Positions 24,701 through 31,737 of a DNA stretch of 64,000 bases are shown here, in pieces. Under the pieces are notes generated by a model. The model was given only the letters and a program-made list of their open reading frames with translations. It searched no databases and was not told the DNA's origin. Source of the stretch: Limnomonas spitsbergensis. Its lineage: Eukaryota; Chlorophyta; Chlorophyceae; Chlamydomonadales. Every line of letters begins with the position of its first letter. Position 1 is the stretch's first letter. The stretch lies in the NCBI GenBank assembly GCA_037349105.1, contig JAYJMM010000058.1, positions 372,001-436,000 on the forward strand, given 5' to 3'. A program made the position numbers and the translations under genes.

Positions 24701-27700
24701 GCGGGAGCACCTGCATGGCACCTAAACACTGAAGGTGGGTGCCATGTAGGTGCCCATACAAACAAGGGGTTGACATGAGGCTGACAGCATCACATCTAGG
24801 TGACGGCATCACGCCACCAAAAAACAAGAACAAAGCTGCAACAGGCCACACTAGATTCACACAAACACCAGAAGTTAGGGTTAAGACAAGTGTGGAAATA
24901 GGTGTCAAGGGTTCAGGGTGTAGATCGGAAAGAAAGCAGGTGTGTTGGGTTTCGAAGGTCCAGGGTTTCAGATCAGCGTGGAATAGGCGTTCAAAGTTGA
25001 GGTTTTAATCGCCGTTTAAGTAGGGATCTGGGTTTTAGACTTTCAGACCAGTGTGGAAATAGGTGTTAAGGGTTCAAGGTTATGAGTACAGGGCCTAGGG
25101 TTCAGGGCATAAGGGCTTTAGGGAGTAGGGTGGAAATATACTCTAGCTGTGCCCTCTTGCAGGTTCGAGGATTATGATAACGCTCCAGGCTGTGGGGTGA
25201 AGGGTCCAATCTGCTTGTGGTGGGGGGGGGGGGTTAGGGTTTAGGTCCCCTGGTGGGGGGTCTATGGTTTAGGGCCCAGTCCCCTGTGGGGGGGGGGGTT
25301 AGGGTTTAGGGTTTAGGTCCTCTGGTGGGGGGTCTAGGGTTTAGGGTCCAGTTCCCTGTGGGGGGGTTAGGGTTAGGGTGTAGGCCCCCTGGTGGGGGGT
25401 CTAGGGTTTAGGGTCTAGTCCCCTGGGGGGGGGTAGGGTTTAGGATCCAGTCACCTGGTGGGGGGATCTAGGGTTTAGGGTCCAGTCCCCTGTGGGGGGT
25501 TTAGGGTTAAGGGTTTAGGACCCTTGGTAGGGGGTCTAGGGTTTAGGGTCCAGTCCCCTGGTAGGGGGGGTAGGGTTTAGGGTTAAGGTCCCCTGGTGTC
25601 GCACCTGGGCCAGTGTCCCTGTCTCCCCGCCTGCGTCAGAGAACCCCATCCCGGGTGAGGGGCTGCGACCCGCCGGCGCCAGGGCCTCCAGAGTACCACC
25701 GAATTGAAATTCCTCGTATGGCCGCTGCCAGGCCGTGGCCTGAGGTAGGGTTGCTGGCCTGGAGGGCAACGGACCACTGGTCCTGCCGCGAGTGCTGGGA
25801 GGGGAGCCCGCCGTCCAGGGCATCTCATTTTCTGGACTTGTGTACCTATTAAGAGATCAGGAAAGAGAAAATTTGAGATACGAATTGATGGAAAGGGGTG
25901 CAGAGGCGTCCTGGCACACGCCTCTTTGACGGTACCGTACTTGTATCCATACCGTACCGTGTTCGTATCCGTACCGTACCGTGTCACCGCACCGCATTTT
26001 CGAAATGGGTAACCCTGGTATCAGGTGGAGAGCTGGCCTTCCGGGCCCTCTCGTTGGCCGGGCTTCATAAAAATTAGCGATTAGCAAACGAAATTATGAA
26101 AGGGTTGCAGAAGCGTGTGTTGAGAGGGGAGCTGGGCTTGGGTACCTATCGCGATTTGGAAAGTTAGTCCTTGACAAAAAGGATGCACAGGCGGGTGCTG
26201 GGAGGGGAGCCCACTGTGCACCTGTCATGAGGTTAGGAAAGTAAGCGATTGGAAAATTAATTCAAGGAAGGGGTGCAGTCAAGTAAACCAGGTGGAGAGC
26301 TGGCCATCCGGGGCTTCTCGTTGTTTGGGCATCAGAAAAATCAGTGATTTACAAACGAAATTTTGAACGGGGTGCAGTAACGTCAGCCAGGTGGAGACAT
26401 GGCCACCCGGGCCTCCTTGCTGTCTGGGCTTTGAGTACCTGTCACGCTTTTTTTGAATTTAGCAATTGAGAAGTGAATTAGTGGAAGTGGTGCAGCTGTG
26501 CTTGCTGGGTGGAGAGCTGGCCGTATGGGCCTCTCGTTGTCCGTCCTTTAATGCCAATCAGGAGGAGACTTCGATGAGGGACCAACCTGCTTCACTGCAG
26601 GGATTATTTTTGCATCGCTCGGCTAAAATTCAGCTACAGCTCAGCTACCCCACAGCCTCAGGACATGGGCTCCATGCACGGCCATCCATGCTGCCTAGGC
26701 CTGTGTCTGTAGGCCGCCGAAGCTGCCTAGGTCGCCTTAGGCCTGTGTCTGCCTATGCCGCCTTAGGCCTGTGTCTGCCTATGCCGCCTTAGGCTAATGT
26801 CTGTGGGCTGCCAAGGCCATCTAGGTCGCCTTCTGCCTGTGTCTGTAGGCCTGCCAAGGTCATCATTAACAAGCCAGTCAAGGGCGGCCACAAGCAGACC
26901 TCAAGCGGAAGCAGGGCGACCTGCAAGATGTCGAATCCGAGCTGAACGTATAAACAAACTATTTAAGATAGCAAGAGGTCCTCATCTCAAATGCAGGCGC
27001 GTGCCAGGCGAAGGTAGCGGCAGCGGTTCACCTCCAGCCCTGGAATGCAGGACTAGCGCAGCGCACACTAGCAGACTCAAAGTAACCTCGCTGAGCCCGA
27101 GTCCAAGACAGTAAAGGCCAGGAGAAACTCTGGAATGCAGGACTAGCTCAACACACTCGAGTACCCACCATTGAGCCCTACACCCGACCTTGAATCCATC
27201 TTCCAACACCCTAAACTTCCCGACCTTGAACCTAAGCCCTGAACCTAAGCCCTTAACCTAAGCCCTGAACATAAGCCCTGAACATAAGCCCTTAACATAA
27301 GCCCTGAACATAAGCCCTTAACATAAGCCCTGAACCTAAGCCCTGGACCTAAGCCCTGAACCCAAGCCCTGAACCTAAGCCCTGCCCGAAGCCCTGAACT
27401 TAAGCCCTGAACCTAAGCCCTTAACCTAAGCCCTGAACTTAAGCCCTGAACCTAAGCTAAGCTTTAAATACTATACCTCCCTACCTCGAGTGCAGGCGCT
27501 TGCTGGGTGAGGGTGGAGGAAGCGGGGCACCTCCAGCCCTGGATCTGGGAGCATCCACCCTTGGACCAGCAGGGCCTGCAGGTGTTGCATACAACAGGAA
27601 TATTCGGTTGCATGTGGATGTTGAAAGTTGTAACTGGCTGTACATTCAGCAGCAGCGGCCATGCATGCGAGCACAGGGTACGATAAACAATCTGATACCC

Positions 27701-30700
27701 CAAACCCATTTAACCTGAAACCCTGAGCCCACCATTCATGCTCACTATGACTAAGCCCTCAAGGTAAAAATCCGAATCCCTGAACCCTCGTAAATCCACC
27801 AGACAGGTTAAAGGCAGTACAGCCATTCCAGTCCAAGCCCCACACCCCGAGCCCCGAACCATTCAGGTTATAGGCAGTACAGCTATTCCTGTTCACACCC
27901 CAAACCCACCGTTTAGGTTCTCCGCAATAAAGCTCTCGAGGGCCACCTCTAGCATGCCCAGCGAGTCGCGGCCAATACAGGTCGGCAAGGCTAGCTCCAG
28001 CATGCGTGCGTCCCTGCCCCCAAGGATGCGGGATGCCGGGCTGCCCTCCACCACAGCCTCATATGGGTTGGCGGGGTTGGAGCCAAAGTGCAGGGGGTTG
28101 AAGTTGGCCTTGCGCTTGGACAGGGCCACCCGCTGAGCATCGGCCACCCCTGGAGCCAGGTGGAGAGGCAATACAAGTAGGGGGTAGGGCACAAGTGCAG
28201 GGGGGTGAAGTTGGCCTTGCGCTTGGACAGGGCCACCCGCTGAGCATCGGCCACCCCTGGAGCCAGGTGGAGAGGCAATACAAGTAGGGGGTAGGGCACA
28301 AGGGCAGGGGGGTGAAGTTGGCCTTGCGCTTGGACAGGGCCATCCGCTGAGCATCGGCCACCCCTGGAGCCAGGTGGAGAGGCAATAATAGTAGGGGGTA
28401 GGGCACAAGTGCAGGGGGGTGAAGTTGGCTTTGCGCTTGGACAGGGCCACCCGCTGAGCATCGGCCACCCCTGGAGCCAGGTGGAGAGGCAATAAAAGTA
28501 GGGGGTAGGGCACAAGGGGAGACGAAGGGAGGGTACGGAAAGGTACGAGAGTTGTAGGGTATGGCATAAGGGGAAGCCAGAGGGCTCAAGGGACCACGAG
28601 GGACACAATAATCATTATAATAATAATAATAATAGTAATGGTATTACCGTAAATTTGATTTGCCTTGCCTGTCTGACCCTACTTAGAGGTTAAGCCGTAT
28701 ATGGCCTGCCGAATTGCCTGCCTGATCCTTAAACCTGCCTGGCCCTAAACCCTACCTGGAGGCAGGAGTTTTTTCCGAGCAGCAGGTAGCGGCGTGGACC
28801 CCAGCTGGCGGACCCCGGAGCGCACAAGCGTGTTCGCAGTGGAAGGGGTCTGCAAAACATAAAACAGGGCATTGGCATGAGGCAGGCAGGAAGCTGGCCG
28901 CAGTTTTCAGCGCCCCAAAGTGTTATCAGTGGACAGGGTGTGCGTAGCAGAAAAAAGTTCGTTGCCCGGAGGCGGGCAAGAAGCCGGCAGCAGGTTTCGC
29001 TCCCCCAACGCGGTGGAGAGGATCTGCTCAGGCAGGCAGCAGGTATCGATATGTGCAATGAGATGCAGAGTAGCCATTTACAGCAGACAGCCTGTCACCT
29101 GACAGACCGGGTGGCTGCTGGGTAGCAACCGGGTGCAGGCTGGGTAGCTACCAAGTAGCTACCATGTGGCTACCATGTAGCTACCATGTGGCTACCCAGT
29201 GGATCCCCACACCCCACGATGCCTATATCACCACTGGCCCACTCTCTATGCATGATTGCACTGCCACGGTGTACATGATGGCACGTATCCAGTGCTGTGC
29301 AATTGCGCCATTATTCAGAGATTGTGCAGGTAAAATTACGGTGTGTTGCTGGAAAAAGTAGCTAATTGTCTTGAAATTACGGTGACTAAAACCACAATAT
29401 ATAATTCAGCCACCGTAAGGACCGTTATCGGCACAGTACTGCATGCATCACAAGGATGCCCTGTTGATGATCCCAAAGGCTATTTCACTGAGCACATGCA
29501 GAAGGGCACGACCCTGCAATCGCAGATGAAGCCGGCCCTTCTAATTGAACACGCGGCACCTGCTGATTCCGAAGCTGGGCATGACTGATGCGGCACTCCA
29601 GGCTGTTCATCTTCTGGGCATGCCACTTTATTTCAGCGCTCATCAGCTCAACGACTCAGCTACAGTTCAGCTACATCACGGCCAGTGGCCGAACGACCTC
29701 CTACAACAAGCCCTTTTGCTCTGGCCACCGGCCAAACAGGGTTGGCCACAGACCAGTAGTGGGCACACACTTTTCCCACTCAATCACACTTTTCTACACT
29801 TGTAAAAACATAAAAAATATAAAGTATAAAAAAGACACCTGAATCCTGGATAGTAAGACGTAAAATCTGAAATGGACAACACTGGGGCCGCCCGGCAGCC
29901 CCCGAAAGTGGTCTGGTGCGGAATTCAAAATAGTGTCTGGACATTTCCACAGGATCATTCCACCTGACTGCTCATCCTTGGCTCTCTGACAAAAATGAGT
30001 TCATCTGGGATCATGAGCATATGGACTTATCAGGCTCAACCTGTGCAGGCAACACGCTGTTGCTACTGCAGTACTGCTATAACGCAGCCCCAAAAACAAT
30101 GATCTTGAAAGGTCCAGGCAGATTGAACAGGGATTCCTGGTCATAAGCTTCGAGAGGCGCTACGTTGCGCTGGGGGAGGTGGAGTCAACCAGCGGCTATG
30201 GGGCAGGATCTTCATCCCTGGGATTATCAGTCATTTTTGCATGCGCCCCCCCACGGGTTCCGCCCATGCAGACGCACCTCCACATGGCCTTGCCGAGACT
30301 GGATAGGAGGCAGCTGGCTCTCCTCGGCGTCCTGTTCCTGAGAGTTAGCGCCAATCACCATTTATGGCAGTACATTTGAACTACAGTTCAGCCAAGCCAC
30401 GGCCTAGGGCCTAGATTTCCCCATGCAGCAAGCCTTGCTGCATGGGCCATCAGCTGTAGGCTGGTCAAGCATTGGTCCCATCACCCAGCGGCGGCTGCAT
30501 AACGGCCTGCAAAATTCTTCTGGTAGATAGTAAAGTAAACGCTGGCTGAGAGTCTGTCCCATGTCAGCACTGCTTACATGGGATTCACTGTTGCCCCACG
30601 TAGCATGGCATGCTGTCCTGAATGCATGACATGGCATCCCAGTGGAAATGTGCTTGTTGGCCTTCTTCTATCTCGCATGGAGATCTATCGGACAGACCGC

Positions 30701-30906
30701 CGCGCCATTTATATGCCAGCATGAAGGTAGGGTGTCATCCACTCCTGCCCGGCGAGCGTTGTCCTATTCATGAAGATGGTCGTTGGCACCATATCAAGCA
30801 GTGGGGGGCTTACCGGTATCATCCTCTTTGAAGGACCTTGGAAGAAAGCCTTGTCCAGCTGTTGTATGCGCTGCAAATGCGCCTTTTCCCCCAGTCGGTC
30901 CGACAT
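46..30906 (-). CDS. Gene A: 15-exon coiled-coil/acidic protein, function unknown, 3' end outside window
   Basis: Exons on the minus strand: 30906-30814, 28849-28756, 28149-27910, 25831-25605, 22086-21901, 20700-20516, 19479-19173, 16865-16746, 14190-14030, 13566-13506, 5315-5103, 4645-4541, 3480-3359, 1444-1360, 204-46. Every intron is GT-AG and every phase agrees, giving 786 codons without a stop; the last donor (gtaagt, 45-40) shows the gene continues to the left. Residues 1-31 begin MSDRLGEK; 32-218 are basic then Ser/Pro-rich; about 281-290 hold a Gln run; 300-444 are Ala/Pro/Gly-rich; about 445-560 look like a charged helical coiled coil; 559-664 are helical; 665-733 are strongly acidic (EEEE, EEDED); 734-786 are charged. 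No family is recognised. A cytoskeletal or scaffold role would fit but is a guess. Introns make up over 90% of the span and are mostly minisatellite. Confidence 0.72.
205..440. repeat. Low-copy duplication of gene A exon 15 acceptor
   Basis: The exon start (tctgaagcagtccctgaga on the minus strand) with its pyrimidine tract and AG recurs at about 315-366, with a shorter remnant near 405-430. The copy also carries a GCAGGGGCAGG-like purine run. Confidence 0.7.
1265..1345. repeat. CA-rich microsatellite
   Basis: Irregular (CA)n with ACACACTTG variants in the intron after gene A exon 14. The surrounding 540-1350 holds no supported exon. Confidence 0.7.
1360..1444 (-). CDS. Gene A exon 14, acidic
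   Basis: Acceptor cctgcag, donor GAG|gtgcaa; phase 2 in, 0 out, matching exon 13. Encodes [20 protein letters not shown]. It continues the acidic domain, which supports the join. Confidence 0.68.
1515..2215. repeat. 22-bp minisatellite, about 31 units
   Basis: Unit aggagtgtggggtttgggat plus ga, with few variants (aatg, agga). Lies in the intron just upstream (minus sense) of gene A exon 14. 2216-2500 shows no supported exon. Confidence 0.9.
2505..2830. repeat. CT-rich ~33-bp tandem repeat
   Basis: About eight units built on ctcctcatcctcccctccc and atcactccctctctg, in the intron between gene A exons 13 and 14. Confidence 0.8.
2880..3358. repeat. Donor-bearing CT-rich array beside gene A exon 13, with poly-C tracts
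   Basis: Units repeat ctcctcccctccactcactt; on the minus strand each gives GAAGTGAGTGGA-like sequence, a copy of the real exon 13 donor. A pure run of about 35 C lies at 3088-3122 and a shorter one at 3213-3232. Confidence 0.85.
3359..3480 (-). CDS. Gene A exon 13, acidic
   Basis: Acceptor cccgcag, donor GAA|gtgagt; phase 0 in, 2 out. Encodes an Asp/Glu/Ser-rich stretch ending SDSEEEE. Confidence 0.77.
4262..4540. repeat. Donor-bearing array beside gene A exon 12
   Basis: About 10 imperfect units of ccacacctggtccacact. On the minus strand they reproduce GACCAG|gtgtgg, the exon 12 donor. Confidence 0.8.
4541..4645 (-). CDS. Gene A exon 12
   Basis: 35 codons, acceptor ctttcag, donor CAG|gtgtgg. 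Acidic helix ([14 protein letters not shown]). Diverged partial copies lie at 4715-4768 and 4905-4975. Confidence 0.77.
4680..4714. repeat. Interstitial telomere-like tract
   Basis: Four TTTAGGG units inside the intron upstream of gene A exon 12, between two diverged copies of that exon's 5' part. Confidence 0.85.
5103..5315 (-). CDS. Gene A exon 11
   Basis: 71 codons, acceptor ccccccag, donor AAG|gtgtgg. Helical ([38 protein letters not shown]). The upstream intron is the 8.2-kb array intron, whose pyrimidine-rich minus strand runs directly into this acceptor. Confidence 0.78.
5325..13190. repeat. 7.9-kb array of a 15-bp G-rich unit
   Basis: Unit ggggggtacgggtga (variants with tgatgggg, gtgaatgg, acaggtga), more than 500 copies, filling the intron between gene A exons 10 and 11. 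Because the unit length is a multiple of three, the minus strand gives long Pro/His/Tyr/Thr open frames that are not genes. Closely spaced runs of 3-6 G could form G-quadruplexes. Confidence 0.95.
8300..11900. repeat. Higher-order repeats inside the 15-bp array
   Basis: Rare variants recur in the same order: gggtgacggggcgtgaatgg near 8332, 9143 and 10402; gggttatgggggtacgggt near 9862, 11087 and 11847; ggtgatgagggtgaatgagg near 10936 and 11697. The last two copies are about 760 bp apart and nearly identical. Confidence 0.75.
13191..13505. other. Array exit and unique intron sequence
   Basis: Unique intron sequence between the G-rich array and gene A exon 10. No exon, RNA gene or element recognised. 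Confidence 0.5.
13506..13566 (-). CDS. Gene A exon 10
   Basis: Short exon with acceptor cttaag and donor AAG|gtaagg; phase 2 in, 0 out. Encodes a Lys/Arg-rich helix ([20 protein letters not shown]). Confidence 0.75.
13760..14030. repeat. Two extra copies of gene A exon 9 donor end, with AAC microsatellite
   Basis: The exon end tgtagtaggcgatgatctta with the adjoining donor recurs at about 13770 and 13901, linked by aacaacaac/ataataacaac runs; period about 130 bp. Confidence 0.85.
14030..14190 (-). CDS. Gene A exon 9, coiled-coil core
   Basis: Acceptor ccctcag, donor AG|gtactc; phase 0 in, 2 out. Charged continuous helix ([19 protein letters not shown]). Copies of the acceptor end fill 14191-16270, and two copies of the donor end lie at 13766-13920. 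Confidence 0.78.
14191..15905. repeat. 85-bp array repeating gene A exon 9 acceptor, about 20 units
   Basis: Each unit contains, on the minus strand, ggccctcag followed by an exon-like start (gtcttg...gattgactgg), then a tttaggg-like motif. Nearly identical over 1.7 kb, with single-base variants at a few units. Confidence 0.93.
15906..16265. repeat. 92-bp variant units of the exon 9 acceptor array
   Basis: Three full units (starts near 15992, 16084, 16176) and flanking partial ones. They hold caatcaacggagcaaggcag, closer to the true exon 9 sequence than the 85-bp units. Confidence 0.88.
16746..16865 (-). CDS. Gene A exon 8
   Basis: 40 codons from acceptor cctgcag to donor AAG|gtgtga, phase 0 both ends. 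Encodes a helix with heptad-like spacing ([12 protein letters not shown], then [11 protein letters not shown]). A 64-bp array upstream repeats its acceptor about 12 times. Confidence 0.7.
16885..17705. repeat. 64-bp array repeating gene A exon 8 acceptor, about 12 units
   Basis: Unit holds agagaagcacgccctcctgc, the complement of the exon 8 acceptor and first codons, followed by gtgaagggtttagggttt, a telomere-like stretch. Confidence 0.92.
17706..18670. other. Intron stretch without exons; short TTCACTC repeats and one dispersed repeat copy
   Basis: 17706-17815 has four imperfect copies of gcttcactctttgcaaagg. 17975-18150 holds two diverged copies of one stretch. 18198-18290 is a copy of the GATGTGGCTT dispersed repeat. 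No supported coding sequence. Confidence 0.55.
18198..18290 (+). repeat. GATGTGGCTT dispersed repeat, copy 1
   Basis: Shares gtaacggcgcggatgtggct, then gctctgtttcctt and a CGCCxxxCCACxGGG end, with copies at 46675, 49905, 53090 and 56400. Ends undefined; class unknown. Confidence 0.65.
18680..19050. repeat. Decayed copies of gene A exon 7 donor end
   Basis: The exon end agggcccggctgccaaacgc has diverged copies near 18710-18735, 18915-18935 and 19030-19050, each next to intron-like CCTCAACCC sequence. A (CCCTCAA)n run lies at 18755-18792. Confidence 0.6.
19173..19479 (-). CDS. Gene A exon 7
   Basis: Acceptor acacag, donor CAG|gtgggt; phase 2 in, 0 out. Begins [15 protein letters not shown], then an Ala/Pro/Gly-rich disordered stretch. 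Diverged copies of both ends lie in the flanking introns, including copies that still read as INAHALVPP. Confidence 0.72.
19620..20250. repeat. Four or five decayed copies of gene A exon 7 acceptor and 5' exon part
   Basis: Minus-strand copies near 19670, 19800, 20005 and 20245 read as [12 protein letters not shown] peptides after an AG. They are linked by GGGAGGTGGGG-type sequence and telomere-like pieces. Confidence 0.75.
20516..20700 (-). CDS. Gene A exon 6
   Basis: Acceptor acgcag, donor AG|gtgggt; phase 0 in, 2 out. Contains a Gln-rich run (QQLMQQQQ) with a short internal repeat (AGRPV twice), then [15 protein letters not shown] Ala-rich sequence. Confidence 0.7.
20880..21150. repeat. 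Diverged duplications with TTAGGG-like motifs
   Basis: gacccgagcctctggtgagc (20870) and gacctgggcctccggagagc (21098) head two related copies, each continuing with a tgccaatac-like segment. Short ttagggttta/aaccctag pieces lie between. Intron between gene A exons 5 and 6; 21151-21640 is G-rich with gatgaggagtaacggctttt repeated five times (21378-21487). Confidence 0.6.
21640..21880. repeat. Imperfect ~45-bp repeat next to gene A exon 5 donor
   Basis: Repeats of catgcatccacacctcc and ccatacctcc, about five units, in the intron just after exon 5. Confidence 0.65.
21901..22086 (-). CDS. Gene A exon 5
   Basis: 62 codons, acceptor cctcag, donor CAG|gtgggg, phase 0 in and out. Encodes a Tyr/Gly-rich stretch followed by [19 protein letters not shown] and a basic end (SSRRQ). 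Confidence 0.7.
22204..24690. repeat. 2.5-kb array of a 25-bp unit, about 99 copies
   Basis: Unit aggccagcatgagggtgcaa plus tgtag, with a handful of single-base variants (agga, cagtg, caata). All three minus-strand frames stay open for over 2.4 kb because the unit has no stop in any frame. Lies in the intron between gene A exons 4 and 5; coding is unlikely. Confidence 0.95.
24691..25200. other. Unique intron sequence with scattered TTAGGG-like words
   Basis: No exon supported. 24850-25130 has several imperfect copies of gtgtggaaataggtgt with agggttcagggt, an old low-copy repeat. Confidence 0.5.
25215..25600. repeat. G-rich telomere-like array beside gene A exon 4 donor
   Basis: About eight units near 45 bp: ggggggtctagggtttaggg, then tccagtcccctg. 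Combines TTTAGGG words with long G runs. Confidence 0.85.
25605..25831 (-). CDS. Gene A exon 4
   Basis: Acceptor gtccag, donor CAG|gtgcga; phase 1 in, 0 out. Encodes a Pro/Ser/Gly-rich, probably disordered stretch. Decayed tandem copies of its 5' end fill 25790-26570. Confidence 0.68.
25790..26570. repeat. About seven decayed copies of gene A exon 4 acceptor end
   Basis: gtgctgggaggggagccc (exon) recurs at 26195; related gtggagagctggcc starts recur near 26025, 26290, 26382 and 26510, each followed by a gggctt...attagcgatt-like tail. Divergence is high, so this is an old array. Confidence 0.65.
26620..26870. repeat. TAGGCCTGTGTCTG short tandem repeat
   Basis: Four to five imperfect copies of cttaggcctgtgtctgcc. 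Preceded by a TTCAGCTAC dispersed motif (26630-26650). No exon supported between 26571 and 27220. Confidence 0.65.
27222..27455. repeat. 13-bp array, about 18 copies
   Basis: Unit ctgaacctaagcc with variants cataagcc and cttaa. Flanked on both sides (26990-27050 and 27490-27545) by two copies of an ~60-bp segment ending cacctccagccctgga. Confidence 0.88.
27910..28149 (-). CDS. Gene A exon 3
   Basis: Acceptor ctccag, donor G|gtgggt; phase 1 in and out. Encodes [16 protein letters not shown], then a region with [12 protein letters not shown] and a helical segment ([15 protein letters not shown]). The first part of the exon, with its acceptor, is repeated four times (28096-28520). Confidence 0.72.
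28096..28520. repeat. 107-bp tandem repeat containing gene A exon 3 coding and acceptor sequence, 4 copies
   Basis: Each unit carries gaagttggccttgcgcttgg and ggccacccctggagcc, the complement of exon 3's first ~20 codons and its ctccag acceptor. Copies differ at a few positions. Confidence 0.92.
28612..28640. repeat. ATAATA microsatellite
   Basis: Short (TAA)n run in the intron between gene A exons 2 and 3. Confidence 0.7.
28756..28849 (-). CDS. Gene A exon 2
   Basis: Acceptor tgcag before 28849, donor G|gtaggg at 28755; phase 0 in, phase 1 out. Encodes a Ser/Thr then basic segment ([10 protein letters not shown]). Two decayed copies of its acceptor and first bases lie upstream at about 28885-29045. 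Confidence 0.68.
28885..29045. repeat. Two decayed copies of gene A exon 2 acceptor end
   Basis: agcgcacaagcgtgttcgca (exon) matches agcgccccaaagtgttatca near 28908 and a shorter segment ending gagaggatctgc near 29020. Confidence 0.6.
29046..30813. other. Gene A intron 1: dispersed repeats, no exon supported
   Basis: 29130-29205 has about five copies of gtagctaccatgtggc. 29645-29745 and 30365-30450 hold copies of a CAGCTACA/CAAGCC dispersed motif also at 43505-43600. No convincing exon found. Confidence 0.45.
30814..30906 (-). CDS. Gene A exon 1 (start codon)
   Basis: ATG at 30906, 31 codons, ending CCG|gtaagc in phase 0. The encoded stretch is helical and charged and ends in a basic patch (PSKRMIP). 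It joins exon 2 in frame. Exon 1 is the least certain link, because the intron to exon 2 is 2 kb and could hide another exon. Confidence 0.55.
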
Positions 30907-31650
30907 GTTCCTGGGCGGTTGGTGTCGCTTGCCTCAGCGGTGATGCGGAAAGGATTGAAAAGCTTGTGTGTTTATAAATTGATACAGCTAGGAGGGGTCA
31001 AAGCAGGAAGCGGGAGGGACTTCTGGGTAAACGACTGAGTGATCTCCCCAGCGCAATAAGCTACCCTACTTCTACATAATTGAGATGATATTGTCATATT
31101 AGTTGGGTGCTCGCATGTGTAGACATCCAGGTCGGCCTAATTGGGAGTTTCCCCGTTCCCGGGAGTTCCCTACTTCCAAACCTCTGTACTGCTTCCGATG
31201 CTCCCAGCACCGAGCGGGCCGGTGAGGCCAAATATTTATCGCATTCGCTGCAGTGCTCCAATAAGCAATATATAATAAAATACTTGACGCTTTTACCATG
31301 GTTTTAAATTTCGGCAGAGGGCCCGCAAGCTAGAACATTTCGCTCGGGTCCCAGTGGACTCACCCGGCCCATTCCAAGTCACTGTAGCGCGCACTGCCTC
31401 ATTAACTTTGAAATCAAAACATGGTGGCGCATACAGCCGCATGATTAGAGACAGGCTACTCCACTAACATACCGGTCCAACGTCACGACATTTATCGATA
31501 CATTTCATAGTGTTATCGCAAGGGTTTGCGACAGCAGGGACGGCAGCTTAAACTTTCACTGGGCGTCCATCCAATCACATCAACAGCGTTGTGGGCCCAC
31601 ACTCACTGCAGCAGAGGTAGGAGCAGCAGCAGACAGGCCGCGTTGCAGCC
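30907..31650. promoter_or_regulatory. Shared divergent promoter region of genes A and B
   Basis: About 745 bp between the two start codons on opposite strands. No TATA box or known operator is identifiable by eye. AT-richer than the flanking exons. Assignment rests only on gene order. Confidence 0.4.
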
Positions 31651-31737
31651 ATGGGCGGCGGTTCAAGCCGCAGCTCTACAGTGGAGCCTGTACCCCCACC
31701 AATCACAAGAGCTTCACCCTCTCCCCCAACGGCATCG
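31651..31737 (+). CDS. Gene B exon 1
   Basis: 29 codons, donor TCG|gtaagt. Gly2, Ser5 and Ser6 fit the N-myristoyltransferase pattern MGxxxS; the rest is Pro/Ser-rich. The start of the following intron is copied once at about 31893-31935. Confidence 0.75.

Noticed and set aside
22117..24908. Three overlapping minus-strand open frames of 800-900 codons
   Set aside because: They are different frames of one 25-bp array with no stop in its unit; they lie in a gene A intron and show no start or codon signal.
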